Origin: Strigamia acuminata
Lineage: Eukaryota > Arthropoda > Chilopoda > Geophilomorpha > Linotaeniidae
NCBI GenBank assembly: GCA_949358305.1
Contig: OX442317.1
Coordinates: 4,158,186 to 4,222,185, forward strand
Direction of reading: 5' to 3'
DNA: 64,000 nt
Every line of letters begins with the position of its first letter. The stretch's first letter is position 1. Made by a program: the position numbers and the translations under genes. This document shows positions 1 through 13,969 of the stretch, piece after piece. The notes beneath the pieces were generated by a model. It was not told where the DNA came from. It did not search any database and saw nothing but the letters and a program-made list of their open reading frames with translations.

Positions 1-230
1 CGCGACTGTTTAGTGTCTGTTGGCGTACATTGCACGAGAGAAACCCCAGAGATAGTTCTTGGCATAGAAACGGCGTTTAATATTACAACAATCTGTGAGT
101 GTCTTATACATGTGCTCCCCTACTGAGATTTGTGGTACCAATGCTGCTTCACTTGTGTGTTCTAATGGGAACGGGTGATCGGCAAAGCAAGGTTATACTC
201 AGGGGGCCGGAAGGGGTTTCGCGGGGCCTC
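1..230. repeat. Duplicated flank, matches 3188-3880
   Basis: Positions 1-70 are almost identical to 3188-3257, and 110-200 match 3267-3283 plus 3792-3875, the two halves of one segment split by a transposon in the second copy. A further repeated block at about 200-268 (GGCCGG...GGGGCACCAAAATATTTG) recurs at 4376-4437. No gene is seen in 1-768 apart from the end of the LITAF-type gene. Confidence 0.8.
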
Positions 231-768
231 GGAGAAAGTTATTAGTGGGGCACCAAAATATTTGTAACAAGGAATCATCAAATTTGAAAGTGTGCGGTCC
301 ATCAGAGCCCTGGTTGTGCTTATTTTCGTTGAATTGAATTCACCAGTTGACATTTTAGGTAGAAATAATCAAGGATTGATTGTTTGGGCCCACACCCATC
401 GGGGGCCCCCTTTGCCACATGTGTATTTATGTTTATTATATCTAAGGAGATAATAATAAGTGTATTTTTTAGATTTTTTTAGAATCCTCATTATATTTAC
501 ATAGACATCCTGGGTGCACTGGGTAGGGCCATCCTGCACACTTAATTCTAAGAATACACAATCTGAAATACTGCTTTGTATATGTTAATTCTAATTTATT
601 CAATTAACACCGATTTTTCCCATTGTAACGTTTGACGCATGCGTTAAAACAACTTGTGCGAACAAACAAAAGAAAAGAAAACAAATGTATAGTTAGCTTT
701 AGAGTTTATTAGTGGCAACAAACAAGGATGGTTGCAACTTTGCAAGAGAAAGGTGGACGAAATGGATT

Positions 769-1161
769 TTACAAACCTTGAATGACGGCAACGGATACAG
801 GAGGTTGGCCATAAGGTACATAACCTGATGGCGGAACCTGTTGGTGTCCCATTTGTGGATAGGTAGCCCCTTGAACCACCAAAAAGAGAAAAGTAGAACA
901 CGACGTTCACATCAACAAAAGCCAAAGCCAAAGCGATAAGCAACAGCTCAGCAATTAAATTTAATTTATATCAATCAATTGCCAGTTTTTTTTTTTATTT
1001 TTAGATTTTTTTTTTAAATTACCAGTTTGAGGTGCATAGCCAGGTGGATACGCGTATCCATGTTGTTGTTGGGGCATGGTCATGGGCTCGCCCATTGGTG
1101 CGCCAGTGCCCGGCTGGCCCGGGTAGGGCGGCGGGGCATCCATTGCTGCTTTTTCGTTCAT
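769..1161 (-). CDS. LITAF-family N-terminal protein A, lacks zinc domain
   Basis: Exons 1161-1023 and 869-769 on the minus strand join in phase (79 codons). The product is Pro/Gln/Tyr-rich, begins MNEKAAMDAPPPYPGQPG and contains a PPPY motif, as LITAF N-termini do to bind NEDD4-type ubiquitin ligases. In exon 2, after SVAVIQ, the frame reads Gly-Leu-stop at 769-777, and an AATAAA on the minus strand lies near 705-712, so the transcript may end without the C-terminal zinc ribbon. Alternatively GTTTGT after 777 is a donor and the zinc exons lie left of the window; no CxxC exon is visible at 1-768. Exon 1 is a duplicate of the one in the gene at 2507-4594. LITAF proteins are endosomal/lysosomal membrane proteins. 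The exon pair is well supported; the 3' end is uncertain. Confidence 0.55.
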
Positions 1162-1944
1162 TTTTTAATCTGGAATGAGTGGATTGTGAAGTTGGTTGAC
1201 GAGATAAGAAAATAAAAGATAAAAAAAAGCTTAATAAAGTGTGTTTTTCTTGATTTTTTCAAAGATACCACACCCTGGTGAAGTGAATTGTGTCACGAGG
1301 TCGATTTAGTTTGGTTTGGTTAGTTTTTTAGACAATGACAACCACGGAAAAGTTGTGTTTGGATATTGTATTGGTACGTACCGATCGTGTGGAAAAGGCG
1401 TAGATACTGAGCTAAAGCAAAACCGAAAATACTAATAAGTTAAAATACAAAGCGGCACATAACATCAAAGCAATGGTGTCGTCATATTTTGATGACGTCG
1501 TGGACCTAATTCTGTTTTATCGCTATGCATAGGATAGATCCTAATGCATTTTTAAAAATAAAATTTTTTAAACTTTAGAAATCTGTTATGAAGTTGTTTT
1601 AATAAAGTTATTGAACGGTGAAATAGAATTAATTTTATTGTGTTAAAATGAAGAATAGATTTTGCGTATTAACGCGACGAGGTGAATTATACAGCATGGA
1701 GATTTATCCTGGGGTTAGGGGCTGGAAAATATGAGGAATGTTGTTCATTGAAATTAAAAAATTTAAAATTTAAACGACAATTTTTGTTTTTATTTACCTA
1801 TTTCTTGATTACAATTCGTTTTTAGACGGCACCCTGACGTTATCTCGATTTTGAGTATATCTTAAGTGTACCCTGGTGCCGGTTTTCATAATCTAGATAA
1901 CATCAATCGCTAGCGGGGGGCGGCGTAGACATCGATTTGTATGC
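1023..1944. repeat. Segmental duplication copy 1
   Basis: This stretch is near-identical to 4468-5700 once the 310-bp transposon at 4873-5182 is removed; both are then about 920 bp. It carries LITAF exon 1, the shared upstream region with TGATGACGTCGTGG, and the start of CPSF6 exon 1. Here the CPSF6 ATG is destroyed (GCTAGCGGGG against AAATGGCGGG in the other copy). Identity stops after 1944 (GTATGC), where unrelated sequence begins. Confidence 0.9.
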
Positions 1945-2159
1945 ACAACCCGCCCATGGTCGAGCACATCGCTATCTTCAACTATCTTTTCCACTCCAAT
2001 CTGATCGAAATGTTCGTCGACGTCATGTTGTATCCTTTCTCCACTTTTCTCAGCGACATTGGCAGTATTTTAGGCCTAACCATCGGGTTTAGTTTGTTGT
2101 CTTTCTTCGATTACCTCGTTGAATTGAAGCACTTGGTTCGGGGTCACGACACAAAATGA
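1941..2159 (+). pseudogene. Orphan DEG/ENaC channel C-terminal exon fragment
   Basis: This 72-codon open frame contains FLSDIGSILGLTIGFSLLS, which fits the pre-TM2/TM2 region of degenerin/epithelial sodium channels (LSDIGG followed by the GxS selectivity filter, here GFS). It then reads a hydrophobic segment and a short charged tail ending at TGA 2157-2159. No TM1 or Cys-rich extracellular domain is present nearby. The first ATG comes from the truncated CPSF6 exon, since the duplication breakpoint is at 1944. It is most simply a broken gene piece. A last exon whose other exons were displaced, or a fusion transcript driven by the copied CPSF6 promoter, is possible. Confidence 0.55.
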
Positions 2160-2506
2160 TGCTAAAACAACACAACTGACTAAATATAATCAATTTTTAT
2201 TATTCCGTGATTGTATATATGACCCAATTTAGAAATTACGAAAAAGTTCACATGTAAACCTTGAAAGAAATTACACAATTCGATGCAAGTCGTTACCAAC
2301 GATACAAACTTAAATTAGGGGTTAGTTATTTGTTTTTAAGGCAAAAGTGTTATTAAAACCCGCTCGTGCCTTAGAAAGAAATTAATTTTGCATTTTAAAT
2401 TCCGCTGCAATTGACAAGAATAGTATTTGTATACCTAGTCTTGGAATTGAGCTGAACGAAACAGTGAACAATTTGTTACATGAAAAGAAAGAAGAAGAAA
2501 AAAAAA
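2160..2506. other. Intergenic AT-rich stretch
   Basis: It lies between the channel fragment and the LITAF B stop codon and should hold the LITAF B 3' UTR. No exon or RNA gene is recognised. Confidence 0.4.
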
Positions 2507-4594
<2,088 letters not shown>

Positions 4595-4872
4595 TTTTTA
4601 ATCTGGAATGAATGGATTGTGAAGTTGGTTGACGAGATAAGAAAATAAAAGATAAAAAAAAGCGTAATAAAGTGTGTTTTTCTTGATTTTTTTCAAATAT
4701 ACCACACCCTGGTGAAGTGAATTGTGTCACGAGGTCGATTTAGTTTGGTTTGGCTAGTTTTTTAGACAATGACAACCACGGAAAAGTTGTGTTTGGATAT
4801 TGTATTGGTACGTACCGATCGTGTGGAAAGAGCGTAGATACTGAGCTAAAGCAAAACCGAAAGTACTGATAA

Positions 4873-5182
4873 GGGGCCATCCATAAATTACGTTACGCTC
4901 CAAGGGGGGGGGGGGGGGGGGGTTCAAATTTTGTTACGGATCATTAGTAAGGGAGAGAGGGGGGTTCTCAATAATGTTACAGTCCGTGAAAAAAAATTTT
5001 TCATGTTTAAAAATTGAAAATATACGCGTTTTTGAGTTTGACTTTTGAAAATTTTTGGGGGGGGGGGGGTAATTTTAGTTTTATTACGTAATTAGGGGGG
5101 TGGGGGTTTGGGAATTTGTTACGGCCATGTTACGGAAGGGGGGGGAGGGGGTCTAAAAAGGCCAAAATTTATGGACGGCCCC
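4873..5182. mobile_element. PIF/Harbinger-type MITE, 310 bp
   Basis: Its terminal inverted repeats are GGGGCCATCCATAAATTACG and the complement of AATTTATGGACGGCCCC, and it is flanked by TAA target duplications (4870-4872, 5183-5185). The empty site ACTAATAAGTTAAAA is present in the other duplicate near 1431-1445. The interior has long G-runs. Confidence 0.85.
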
Positions 5183-5665
5183 TAAGTTAAAACACAAAGC
5201 GGCACATAACATCAAAGTAATGGTGTCGTCATATTTTGATGACGTCGTGGACGTAATTCCGTTTTATCGGTATGCGTAGGATAGATCCTAATGCATTTTT
5301 AAAAATCAAATTTTTTAAACTTTAAAAATCTGTTATGAAGTTGTTTTAATATAGTTATTCAACAGTGAATTTGAATTAATTTTATTGTGTTAAAATGAAG
5401 AATAGATTTTGCGTATTAACGCGACGAGGTGAATTATACAGCGTGGGGATTTATCCTGGGGTTAGGGGCTGGAAAATATGAGGAATGTTGTTCATTGAAA
5501 TTAAAAAATTTAAAATTTAAACGACAATTTTTGTTTTTATTTACCTATTTCTTTATTACAATTCGTTTTTAGACGGCACCCTGACGTTATCTCGATTTTT
5601 AGTATATCTTAAAGTGTACCCTGGTGCCGGTTTTCATAATCTAGATAACATCAACCGTCGCATAA

Positions 5666-8439
5666 ATGGCGGGGGACGGCGTAGACATCGATTTGTATGC
5701 CGATGATTTAGAACAAGATTTCAATCAAGTACGTATTGCACCAAAAATTCAACTTGTATTTAATACTTCCAACACTCTTATGCGATATGCAATGCCTATT
5801 CCGGCGGGAAAATTGCGCTTCTCGAAGCGATCAATGTTTTTTTAATGAGAACAAAGAGTCCGCCATTTTCTAAAAATGTTATTTTTGCAGGAAGAAGATT
5901 ACAATCACGATGCAGGCGTCGATTTGTACGACGATGTTATCACCGCATCATCCACGGCGGACGAACAAATAGGAGATGACGTACGAAAGATATTTATTTC
6001 CCTTCTCGATGTCTTAATTAATAATTAATAATAATAAATTTATAATTTTGCGTGTGCTTCTTTAGTATCCAGTTCATCACGATGCTCAGAAATCGAATTC
6101 GAACAATCTCCCGTCTGCTACTAACAATACACAAAGCGGGAAGAGAATCTCGCTCTACGTGGGCAACTTGACATGGGTAAATTTATCGTTTATTTACATT
6201 AAAAAAAAAAATAACCAACAAAATTGTAAATTTAATTTTTATAAATAAATAGTGGACAACGGATCAAAACATTATCGAAGCAGTCAGTGGATTAGGTGTC
6301 AGTGATATTTTGGAAATAAAATTCTACGAGAACCGTGCAAATGGACAATCCAAAGGGTAAAAAAATTTAATTAAGAATTTAAAAAATCGATCTTAATTTA
6401 CAAAAATCGATCTTAATTTACAAAAATCGATCTTAATTTACTTGCAATCAACAGATTTTGCGTCATTATGCTTGGATCGGAACAGTCGTCACGCATCGTG
6501 ATGGAAAAACTCCCGAAAAAGTAACCAAAATGAACAATTTCAATAGAAAAAGTAAAAAAAATCTAAACAAATGAAAATTATCCACAGAGAAATCCACGGA
6601 CAAGTGCCCGTAGTGACCCACTGCAACAGACAAACACTCAACCAATTCGAGATGCAGAGCCGCAAACCCGGTCCAGGTACACACAAACAAAACACCAAAT
6701 TTTCTTTACTTTATTTCCATTAATTAATTAATTTATTCTTTTTTTTAAGTTCTCGATTTTACAGCTCCGAACTTAGGCCGACCGCCCGGAATGGGCCCAC
6801 CACCAAGGGGCTTAAATCAAGGGCAAATTAGAGGCCCGCGTGGCCCACCGGGTCAATTCAACCCATCCCCGCGTATGCCGGGTCATCTGGGCCCTCCTGG
6901 CCCTCACCAGGGATCTCATCACGGCTCCCCCTACCCACCCGGAAGAAGAAACTTTCAAAGTATTACGCATTTATATTTAATTTTGAACGAAAATGATGCA
7001 TTTTGTTATTTTCATTTCAGATTATTCACAAGGCCCGCCCGGAATGAGACCAAACGGACCACCCCCACAAGGCCCACCGCCTCCGCGCCCACTCTCGGGG
7101 CCCGGCGGAGGTCCGCCGCCGCCTCCTGGCATGGCTGGCCCACCCCCACCGCGTCCTGGACCCCCACCACCGGGCTTGGTAAGTTTTTTTTTAGGAGAAA
7201 AATCGAAAATTTGCAATTAATTTATTATTTTTTCTTGTTTAGCCGCCCCCGCACGGAGTGCCGCCACCTCAGGGACCCCGAGGGCCCCCGCCGCCCGATC
7301 CCCGTGGCCCCCCGCCCCGTCCCGATTGGAGTCGCCCACCAGGTATAACTGTTTTTCCTTTTTTTTTGTTAAATATTAGAAAGAAATCTGAATTAAACGA
7401 ATTAAATGGTGAAGCTAAAACTTCACTTGCAGGATTTTACTCAAATTTTCCACCTCAACAACCCCCGCCACTGGGACCCCCTCCTAGTTCAGTGCCACCT
7501 AGACAACCTCCTCCCGGTAAGTGATTTGTTGATGGTTTTTGGGTTGATTTCGTTTAATTTGTGCTCTTTTTTTCATTTATTTTGTTGTTGTTATTATTAT
7601 TGTTTTGCGATGATTTTTATTTGATTTTGTGCTCGTTTTAAGGTCACGGTCAACCACCGGCGCCGCATGTGAACCCGGCATTTTTCCCGCCGTCGCAGTC
7701 ACAGCCGCCACCTCAAGGACCGTTAGCGTCCGCACAGTCCGGCGATCTGTACAACCGACCACCGCCATCGTCGTACGACTACAACAGACCTCCGGACGGA
7801 CGACAGGACGGGCCGCCACCGTTGAGCGAGGCCGAGTTTGATGAAATTATGAACCGGAATAGAACGGTTTCGAGCAGTGCGATTGCGCGCGCCGTTGCCG
7901 ATGCGAGTGCGGGTGAGTTGCGAGGTTAAAATGATTTTTTTGGTTTTGTTTTACGGGTGATTGATTGATTTTGTTTTGTTTGAGCAGGAGAGTACGCGAG
8001 CGCGATCGAGACGTTGGTGACTGCGATTTCGTTGATCAAGCAGTCGAAAGTGGCGAACGACGACCGGTGCAAGATTCTCATCAGTTCACTTCAAGATACC
8101 CTTCATGGCATCGAGTCTAAATCTTATGGATCGAGGTCAAAAGAGCAAGTTTAATTTGTTTTTGCGCATTTGGATTTGTGTTTTTTTAATTGTGGTTTTG
8201 GTTTTGGTTTGGTTTTGTGTAGATCGAAGGAGCGCGGCCGATCCCGTGAGCGTGAAAGGTCCCGAGAACGTGAACGTTCGTCGCATCGCGATAAAAGTCG
8301 ACGCCGTGATCGCTCGCGGTCGCGAGACCGAGAATACCGCGAACGGAGTCGAGAGCGCGATCGATATCACGACGACAGGTACCGGGAGAAGGAGAGAGAG
8401 CGGGATCGTGATCGCGAACATCGAAGCAGTCGCCATTAG
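5666..8439 (+). CDS. CPSF6: Cleavage and polyadenylation specificity factor subunit 6 (CFIm68)
   Basis: Exons: 5666-5728, 5891-5980, 6066-6176, 6253-6356, 6455-6520, 6588-6676, 6750-6959, 7021-7178, 7243-7342, 7433-7516, 7643-7912, 7988-8135, 8223-8439 (569 residues; human is about 551). The larger CFIm subunit binds CFIm25 and promotes distal poly(A)-site choice in nuclear 3'-end processing. Residues 80-165 form an RRM ([12 protein letters not shown], then GFCVIM). A long Pro-rich linker follows, then the conserved block [15 protein letters not shown] with [17 protein letters not shown] and a C-terminal RS/RE-rich tail ending at TAG 8437. The 6750 acceptor could instead be 6765, which would remove five residues. 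A donor-like CAG/GTGAGT lies just after the stop, suggesting a 3' UTR intron. Confidence 0.95.
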
Positions 8440-11300
8440 TTGAAACAGGTGAGTGATCCGTTGCGACGAAAGATCAATTAGGAAATGCACAAAAGTGTTT
8501 TTTTTTTGTTTTGTTTTTTTTTGTGGAAATTTTTTGATAAATTTAGGCCTAAAATTATTTATTTTTGTGCATGATGTTTAAAGATTGATGAGTGAATTTG
8601 TTTGACACCTGGTGACAGGTGAAGTGAAGAATTAATTAATTTTTTTGTTTTATTTTATTTTATTTTTTATTTTTTTTTAAAAAACTCGATTAGTGAATAC
8701 TTTGTGAATTCTTTTTAGGTGAGAAACTGCCAAGATAATTTCCATACAAATAAAAAATTACTCGAAAAAACCTAAACCAAAAAAAAGAGAGAGATTGAGA
8801 AAAAAGAAATTTTAAAATTTTTTGTTTTTGTTTTATAAATACAAAAATTGAAACGTATGGAACTATGGATGTTTGATTTTTCTATACCTAGTTATTTGTG
8901 GGTATATGCTTTTTAATTTTGATTCTGACGTCATGTCGAAGCGACATCTTGTCCCGACGAGAAGTGAAAAGTTATCGCAAAATGGAAAAAATTCGTCGTT
9001 TTCGCGCCGTGAATCGCCGACAAGTCGACGGGATGGAGGAAAAAGGAGACAGAAGTCATCGACACGTGAAATGGCAGAAACGTTTCAAGACATTCGAGTG
9101 AAGAAGACATTTTGTTTGTTTGTGTTTTTTGTTTTTACCGTTAACTCACTTATCTGTAGTGTTAGAAACGTACGAAAATTGTAGTTTTGTTAGAAACTAG
9201 CAGCGAATTAATCATAGCACTATTAAAAGTTGTTTAAGAATGTGTGGAATATTGTGAGAAATTTGTGATTAGAGGAAAATTTGTTTTTATTTTTTTAATT
9301 ATTTATTTATTTATTTTTTATTTATTATTTTTTAAATTTTTTAATTTTAAGCTTAGAAAATTTAATTGATGATTTGTTATTATCGAGTTTGATAATGTTC
9401 TTGAAGATTTGTCTTAAGTGACTGCAGTTATGGCATCCCATCGGTGGATTGTAAGATTGTACACTTTAAGATAACGGTATGTAAGAAGAGTCTCTGCAAT
9501 TGTATTAGAAAGGTAAGTTGTAACATTGTTTTTATATATTATTTTTTGTTGCTTGTATTTTTATTGTATTTTTAGAAGTGTCTGTAATATTGAATATGAG
9601 CAAGGATTTTTTCTTTTCTTTTTTTTTTTTTCTTTTTTTTTTTTCTTAAATTTTTAAGAAAAATTTTTAATTGATTTTCCCATACATTCATTGAATTAGT
9701 TAGAAATTTGAAAGAAAATTTCAATGGAATTGTAATACGGTACAAAATATTATTTTATTTTATTTTTTTTTAATTTTATATATTTTTTTTTTTAGGGGGG
9801 AATTTATTTTATTTTTTTTTATTTTTTTTTTTTATCCCTTTTCATTCGATTTGTATTTAATTATTAGATATGAATTCAAAAAGAATTGGAATTGTGGGTT
9901 AGTTCATTTGTTTCCATCTTTTTTTTTATATATATATGACATTTTGAAGAGAAATTGTCGAATTTTTAAATTTTTTAATTTTTTAATTTTTTAAAAAAAA
10001 AGAAAAAAGAAAATAACCAAAATTGTTTTTTTTTTATAAAAAAAAAAACTCAAAAGTGAATATGAAAAATATGAAATGATTTTTTTTATTCTTTTCGTTC
10101 AGTTTTTCGCTTAGTTTTGGAAAAAAAAAGCAGTTTTTCGTGAAACGATTGTCAAATTTCGACTTATTTTTTATAATAAGTTTTAAAAGCGATAATGCAT
10201 ATTTGAGAGTGCATATTTGAGATATTTTTTATTTTTGTAAAAATATTTGCATGTCACCTACTTTCTATTTAATCATTTGAAAAGCTTTTTCAGCTGCCAT
10301 TTTTTATCTTGTTGGGTTTGGCGGGACTGGGTTGAATGCACATTGTTTATTGTTATTTGTGATAAACACGTATATATATATTTATATATATATAAGCTGG
10401 AGTTTGAATTTTATTAACACATGGGACTTCTGTGTTAAGTTTGTACGGAAGACAATTGAATTTAATTGTACAAATGATGACAACTTGTAAAAGTTTGTAA
10501 AACATATCTTCCATTGATGAACACAAATTCTTGGAAATTTATTTTTCTCAGTTCTTATTCTATTGGATTTGTAGGAGCTTTTATTATTATTATTATTATT
10601 TTTTAAAAAAGAAAAAAAATTATTTTTATTTTTATTATTTTATTTTTTTAAATTTTTTTTTTTTTTTTAGTTTTAGTCTTTATTTGGGTTTACGTCTGGT
10701 TGTAAATAAGGTTTGGTGTAAATGGCTGTTTTAGTATGTTTTCATTGTGTTAAATTCGTGCGCATTTTAAATGAAACGTGACTTGAGGATACCTGGGATC
10801 GAAGGGAATAAATAAAATGTAAATTGTAGATATTGTATTTCAGGCAGTAGTTTGATAATTCAAAATTTGTCCAATATTTTTCCTTCTATTTTTTTTTTAT
10901 CAGTGTTACACTGTTGTATTTTTATCAAGTGGTTTAAAATTTTCCTTGGATTATTATTATTATTTCTTTAAATATATTTTAATATCTTTATTTATTTTAA
11001 TTGTTTTTTTTTTTTTTTACATTTCTTGATTTATTTATTTTACTGATTCGGTTCTTTCTTTCTTTTCTAGGTAAGCGGGGTCTTGCAGGGGGTGAGGTGT
11101 GGTAAGTATTTTAATTTTAGGAAATTAAATTTTACTTGTTTTTAAATGATTTGTAATCGTGTAAATAAATATTTATGTTTTTGGAAACTTGTGGTGGTTT
11201 ATTTGGTATTTGAAATTTTTTAAATTTTTACCACAAAAATGCATAAATTTAATATTTATGGTTTGTTAGTGGAAAGAAATGACAATTAGGGGCCATTCAG
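8440..11300. other. CPSF6 3' UTR and AT-rich downstream region
   Basis: This is mostly T/A homopolymer tracts with several AATAAA signals (for example near 10809 and 11166). A less AT-rich, coding-looking island at about 8930-9110 is discussed as a finding. No complete gene is recognised. Confidence 0.5.
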
Positions 11301-11379
11301 GTTAAAATTCGCTGATTATTTACTTTATTTCATACTATAGGTAGTCGAGCCTAGACGAGTTTGTTTTAAAATATTTACT

Positions 11380-11568
11380 AGCTCGGGATTGGTTCGTTGT
11401 GGTCACGTGACAAAGATGTCGGCTGTAGGCACGACGAATGCTAAGATAGTGCGCTTGTAATACCGGTATTCACATTTTGTGTGTACGTTGGATAATTAGC
11501 TTTATATTTAACGTTGTACTTCGACTTTTGAAGTTTCCTTCAACTTGCAAGAACGTCAAAACCACGGT
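11380..11568 (+). promoter_or_regulatory. Candidate promoter and non-coding first exon with a CLEAR-type E-box
   Basis: A GC-richer patch in an AT-rich desert has the 10-bp palindrome GTCACGTGAC at 11402-11411 (the USF/MITF/TFEB-type site) and ends in a strong donor, CCACG/GTAAGA, at 11568. It could be the 5' UTR exon of a plus-strand gene such as the LITAF genes at 13.5-14.3 kb. That link is inference. Confidence 0.35.
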
Positions 11569-11727
11569 AAGAAATTTTAATTCAATACATTTTTTGGTTT
11601 AGAAATTTGAATGCATTTTGCATTGTGGCCATTTTCTGGAGTCAAATTTTAGTGCTCGTCATTCCAATGAAGTTTTTAATAGTAAATGATGGTAATATTC
11701 ATACATGACAGATATCAATGAGGTATT

Positions 11728-13296
11728 TTAAACGGAGTTATTGTCTTTTTCTATTTCATCCACATGTGCAATTTGTTCTTTTCTCTGCTCTACAAACAAG
11801 CGAATTTTCTTTATGTAACTTTCTATTTCTTTATCTCGAGTGACATCACGCACAATTTGTTTCTTCGAGTTTAAGTCGACGAGCAGTTGGCTCAACCAGG
11901 GCAACTGACAGCTGGACATTCCGAGCAGTTGGAACAATTTCTTCTTCCAAAATGTTGCCAGATAATATTCCAAAGCTCCGGGTAGAAAACTCGAATCCAA
12001 ATACTTTTCGGGGAGAACCCAATAACGGCAGTGCGAACTATCCACAGGTGGGGCGATCAACCACGAATGAAACGTTTCGCAAAGTGCGACAGTAAAACTC
12101 AATGCCACAGCGTCATAGATTTCATTCTGCAACTAAACGAAACATTACTACTGGAAAAAAATACTCTGACATAGAACTTTTGTGAACTTCTTCAGCAATA
12201 GCAGTACTATACCGGCTTACAGTACATCCCACATTACTTTTAGATCTCACAAGATTTGATGGGTTTGTAACCCCTAGTTCGCGCCAACGAATGCGGATGG
12301 TACGCTAAGCCCAGGGCTGGACTGAGAACAAATTTATTACCGGGAAATCTGGGTGTCCGGGCCACAATTAATGAAGTCGGGACAGGCTACAGCAGACCGC
12401 GACATGCCACAACGGCCACAGGCCACCGGGAAACTCCCGGTAGCCCGCCGGGCCAGTCCAGCACTGGCTAAGCCTAACCATCAGTTTCTTTGTTTATACC
12501 TGATCCATGTAAAAAACGAAACTCTTTCTTTTGGACACAGGCGTTAGTGGTTTTGCTTTGACTAAAACTAAAATCAATAATGAGTCAACTGCTGATAATT
12601 CAAGTACAGTCGAAACTCTTTATAACGAATCGCAAGAGACCCGTAAAATCGATTCATTATAACGAGAATTCGTTATATCGAAATTTTTTAACATGGTGTT
12701 CTACGGCCAGCCAACCAAATCAGCCATTTTTAGGTATTCGTTATATCGGTAATTCGTTATATCGCGATTCGTTATAAAGAGTTTCGACTGTATCTGTATA
12801 CCTGGTGCAAATAATATGTCCCAACAGAAATCGATTATTTTTTCACTCGATCCTGATGTGTTAAGAAATAAATAAATCAATGAATTCCCCGAGTTTAAAT
12901 TGCGATCACCTTCAATAAATCCTTCGTGCAGTAAAGTGTATGTGTAGGAGAATTGCTCCGGATATTTGTCCAGCAACTATTAAGTCAAAAAATGTTTAAT
13001 TTTCTATTTTCTAGATCTTTTAAATGGGATTTCATAAATACCACTAAAAATGGCGTCTCTGGCTGAGTGCAGAATGACAACCAAAATCTGAACCAAAATG
13101 TGGTACCCTATTTTTTTATTTAAATTTTAATAGACAAAAATTTATAAAAATTAAAAATAAAAGCTCTCACTTGTTCCTTGATCATTGAATTGAAACTTTG
13201 TCTGCGATTTAGTGTAAAGTTAGGCCCGCACCCATACTTTAATAGTCTTTGAAACGAAGATTTGCCTTCCTTCCTTTCCAGTGAGACAAACTTCAT
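11728..13296 (-). CDS. Uncharacterised conserved-looking protein, 277 residues
   Basis: Minus-strand exons 13296-13171, 13107-13042, 12976-12802, 12561-12500 and 12132-11728 join with matching phases to one 277-residue frame. I do not recognise the family. The sequence is hydrophobic/aromatic-rich in the middle (FSYTYTLLHEGFIEG; FHSWLIAPPVDSSHCRYW) and ends in a charged helix (KKIRLFVEQRKEQIAHVDEI). No signal peptide or clear transmembrane helix is seen. The 62-nt exon 4 sits between two transposons in what would otherwise be a single intron, and it is required because joining its neighbours directly gives a stop. The start is 191 bp from the divergent LITAF C start, so a shared promoter is likely. 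Exon 2 is the least certain. Confidence 0.55.
12312..12466. mobile_element. hAT-type MITE, 155 bp, copy 1
   Basis: The ends are CAGGGCTGGACTG and CAGTCCAGCACTG, with perfect 8-bp target duplications GCTAAGCC (12304-12311 and 12467-12474). It is the inverse-orientation relative of the element at 30949-31104. It lies in an intron of the unrecognised minus-strand gene. Confidence 0.9.
12607..12790. mobile_element. Tc1/pogo-type MITE, 184 bp
   Basis: The terminal inverted repeats CAGTCGAAACTCTTTATAAC and GTTATAAAGAGTTTCGACTG are perfect, with TA target duplications on both sides (605-606 and 791-792 of this kilobase). The interior repeats the AATTCGTTATATCG motif in both orientations. It ends 11 bp from an exon of the minus-strand gene. 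Confidence 0.9.
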
Positions 13297-13487
13297 GATT
13301 TAAGATTTGTTTCTCACATTATCACTTTAAATTTAGACGTACGTAACGGAAAATTTGATTGTATTTTTGTTTCTGAACTGCTATGGAGATGACTGTTAAA
13401 TCGCTTTGTTATTGTTGCCGAATTCTGCCGCCAGGAAAGTAAAATAGGCCTACGACAGATTTGCGCGTTAATCGTTGGATTTAACAA

Positions 13488-13811
13488 ATGCCCGAATTTC
13501 CAACCAAAGCTTACAAAACGGTTTGTCCCAGATGTGGGACGACGATTACCACCCAGGCCAAATACAGCAACGGGTTGTGTACGTGGTTGTCGTGCGCCAT
13601 TTTGTGTATAACTGGGTAGGAAAGGAAGTCACGAAAAAATCAAAGATGGCGGCTGATTATTTTATTTTATTTATTTATTTATTAAAACTTTTTTTTATCA
13701 AGAGTTGGTGCGGTGTTTTGTTTCGTCCCATTCTTTATCAAAAGCTGCAAAGATGTCGATCATAATTGTCCAAGTTGCAATACTCATATTGGCACGAAAG
13801 CTCGTCTCTGA
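13488..13811 (+). CDS. Short LITAF-domain protein C
   Basis: Exons 13488-13615 and 13703-13811 join in phase to 78 residues that are almost entirely a LITAF zinc ribbon. CPRC lies at about residues 13-16, a hydrophobic stretch (TWLSCAILCITG, then VFCFVPFF) follows, and CKDVDHNCPSC closes the domain. There is no Pro-rich N-terminus and no PPxY, as in other short arthropod LITAF/CDIP-like proteins, so any ubiquitin-ligase adaptor role would have to be indirect. The 160-bp gap to the next LITAF gene on the same strand indicates tandem duplication. Confidence 0.85.
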
Positions 13812-13969
13812 TTTGTTACAATTCTTTGTACATGTTTTACAATAAAGTTTTGTTATGTTTACATCATAGATAATCGACTATTGTTGCTTTTTAAAAAAAT
13901 AAATAAAGATGAATTTGGGATACCAACTAAGCCTAAATTAGGTGAAGAGGATTTTTTGGTTATTTTTTT

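Noticed and set aside
4900-5160. G-runs as telomere-like or G-quadruplex locus
   Set aside because: They are the interior of a PIF-type MITE; no telomeric repeat is present.
10531-10734. Phe/Tyr-rich 67-residue frame
   Set aside because: Translation of T-rich low-complexity sequence.
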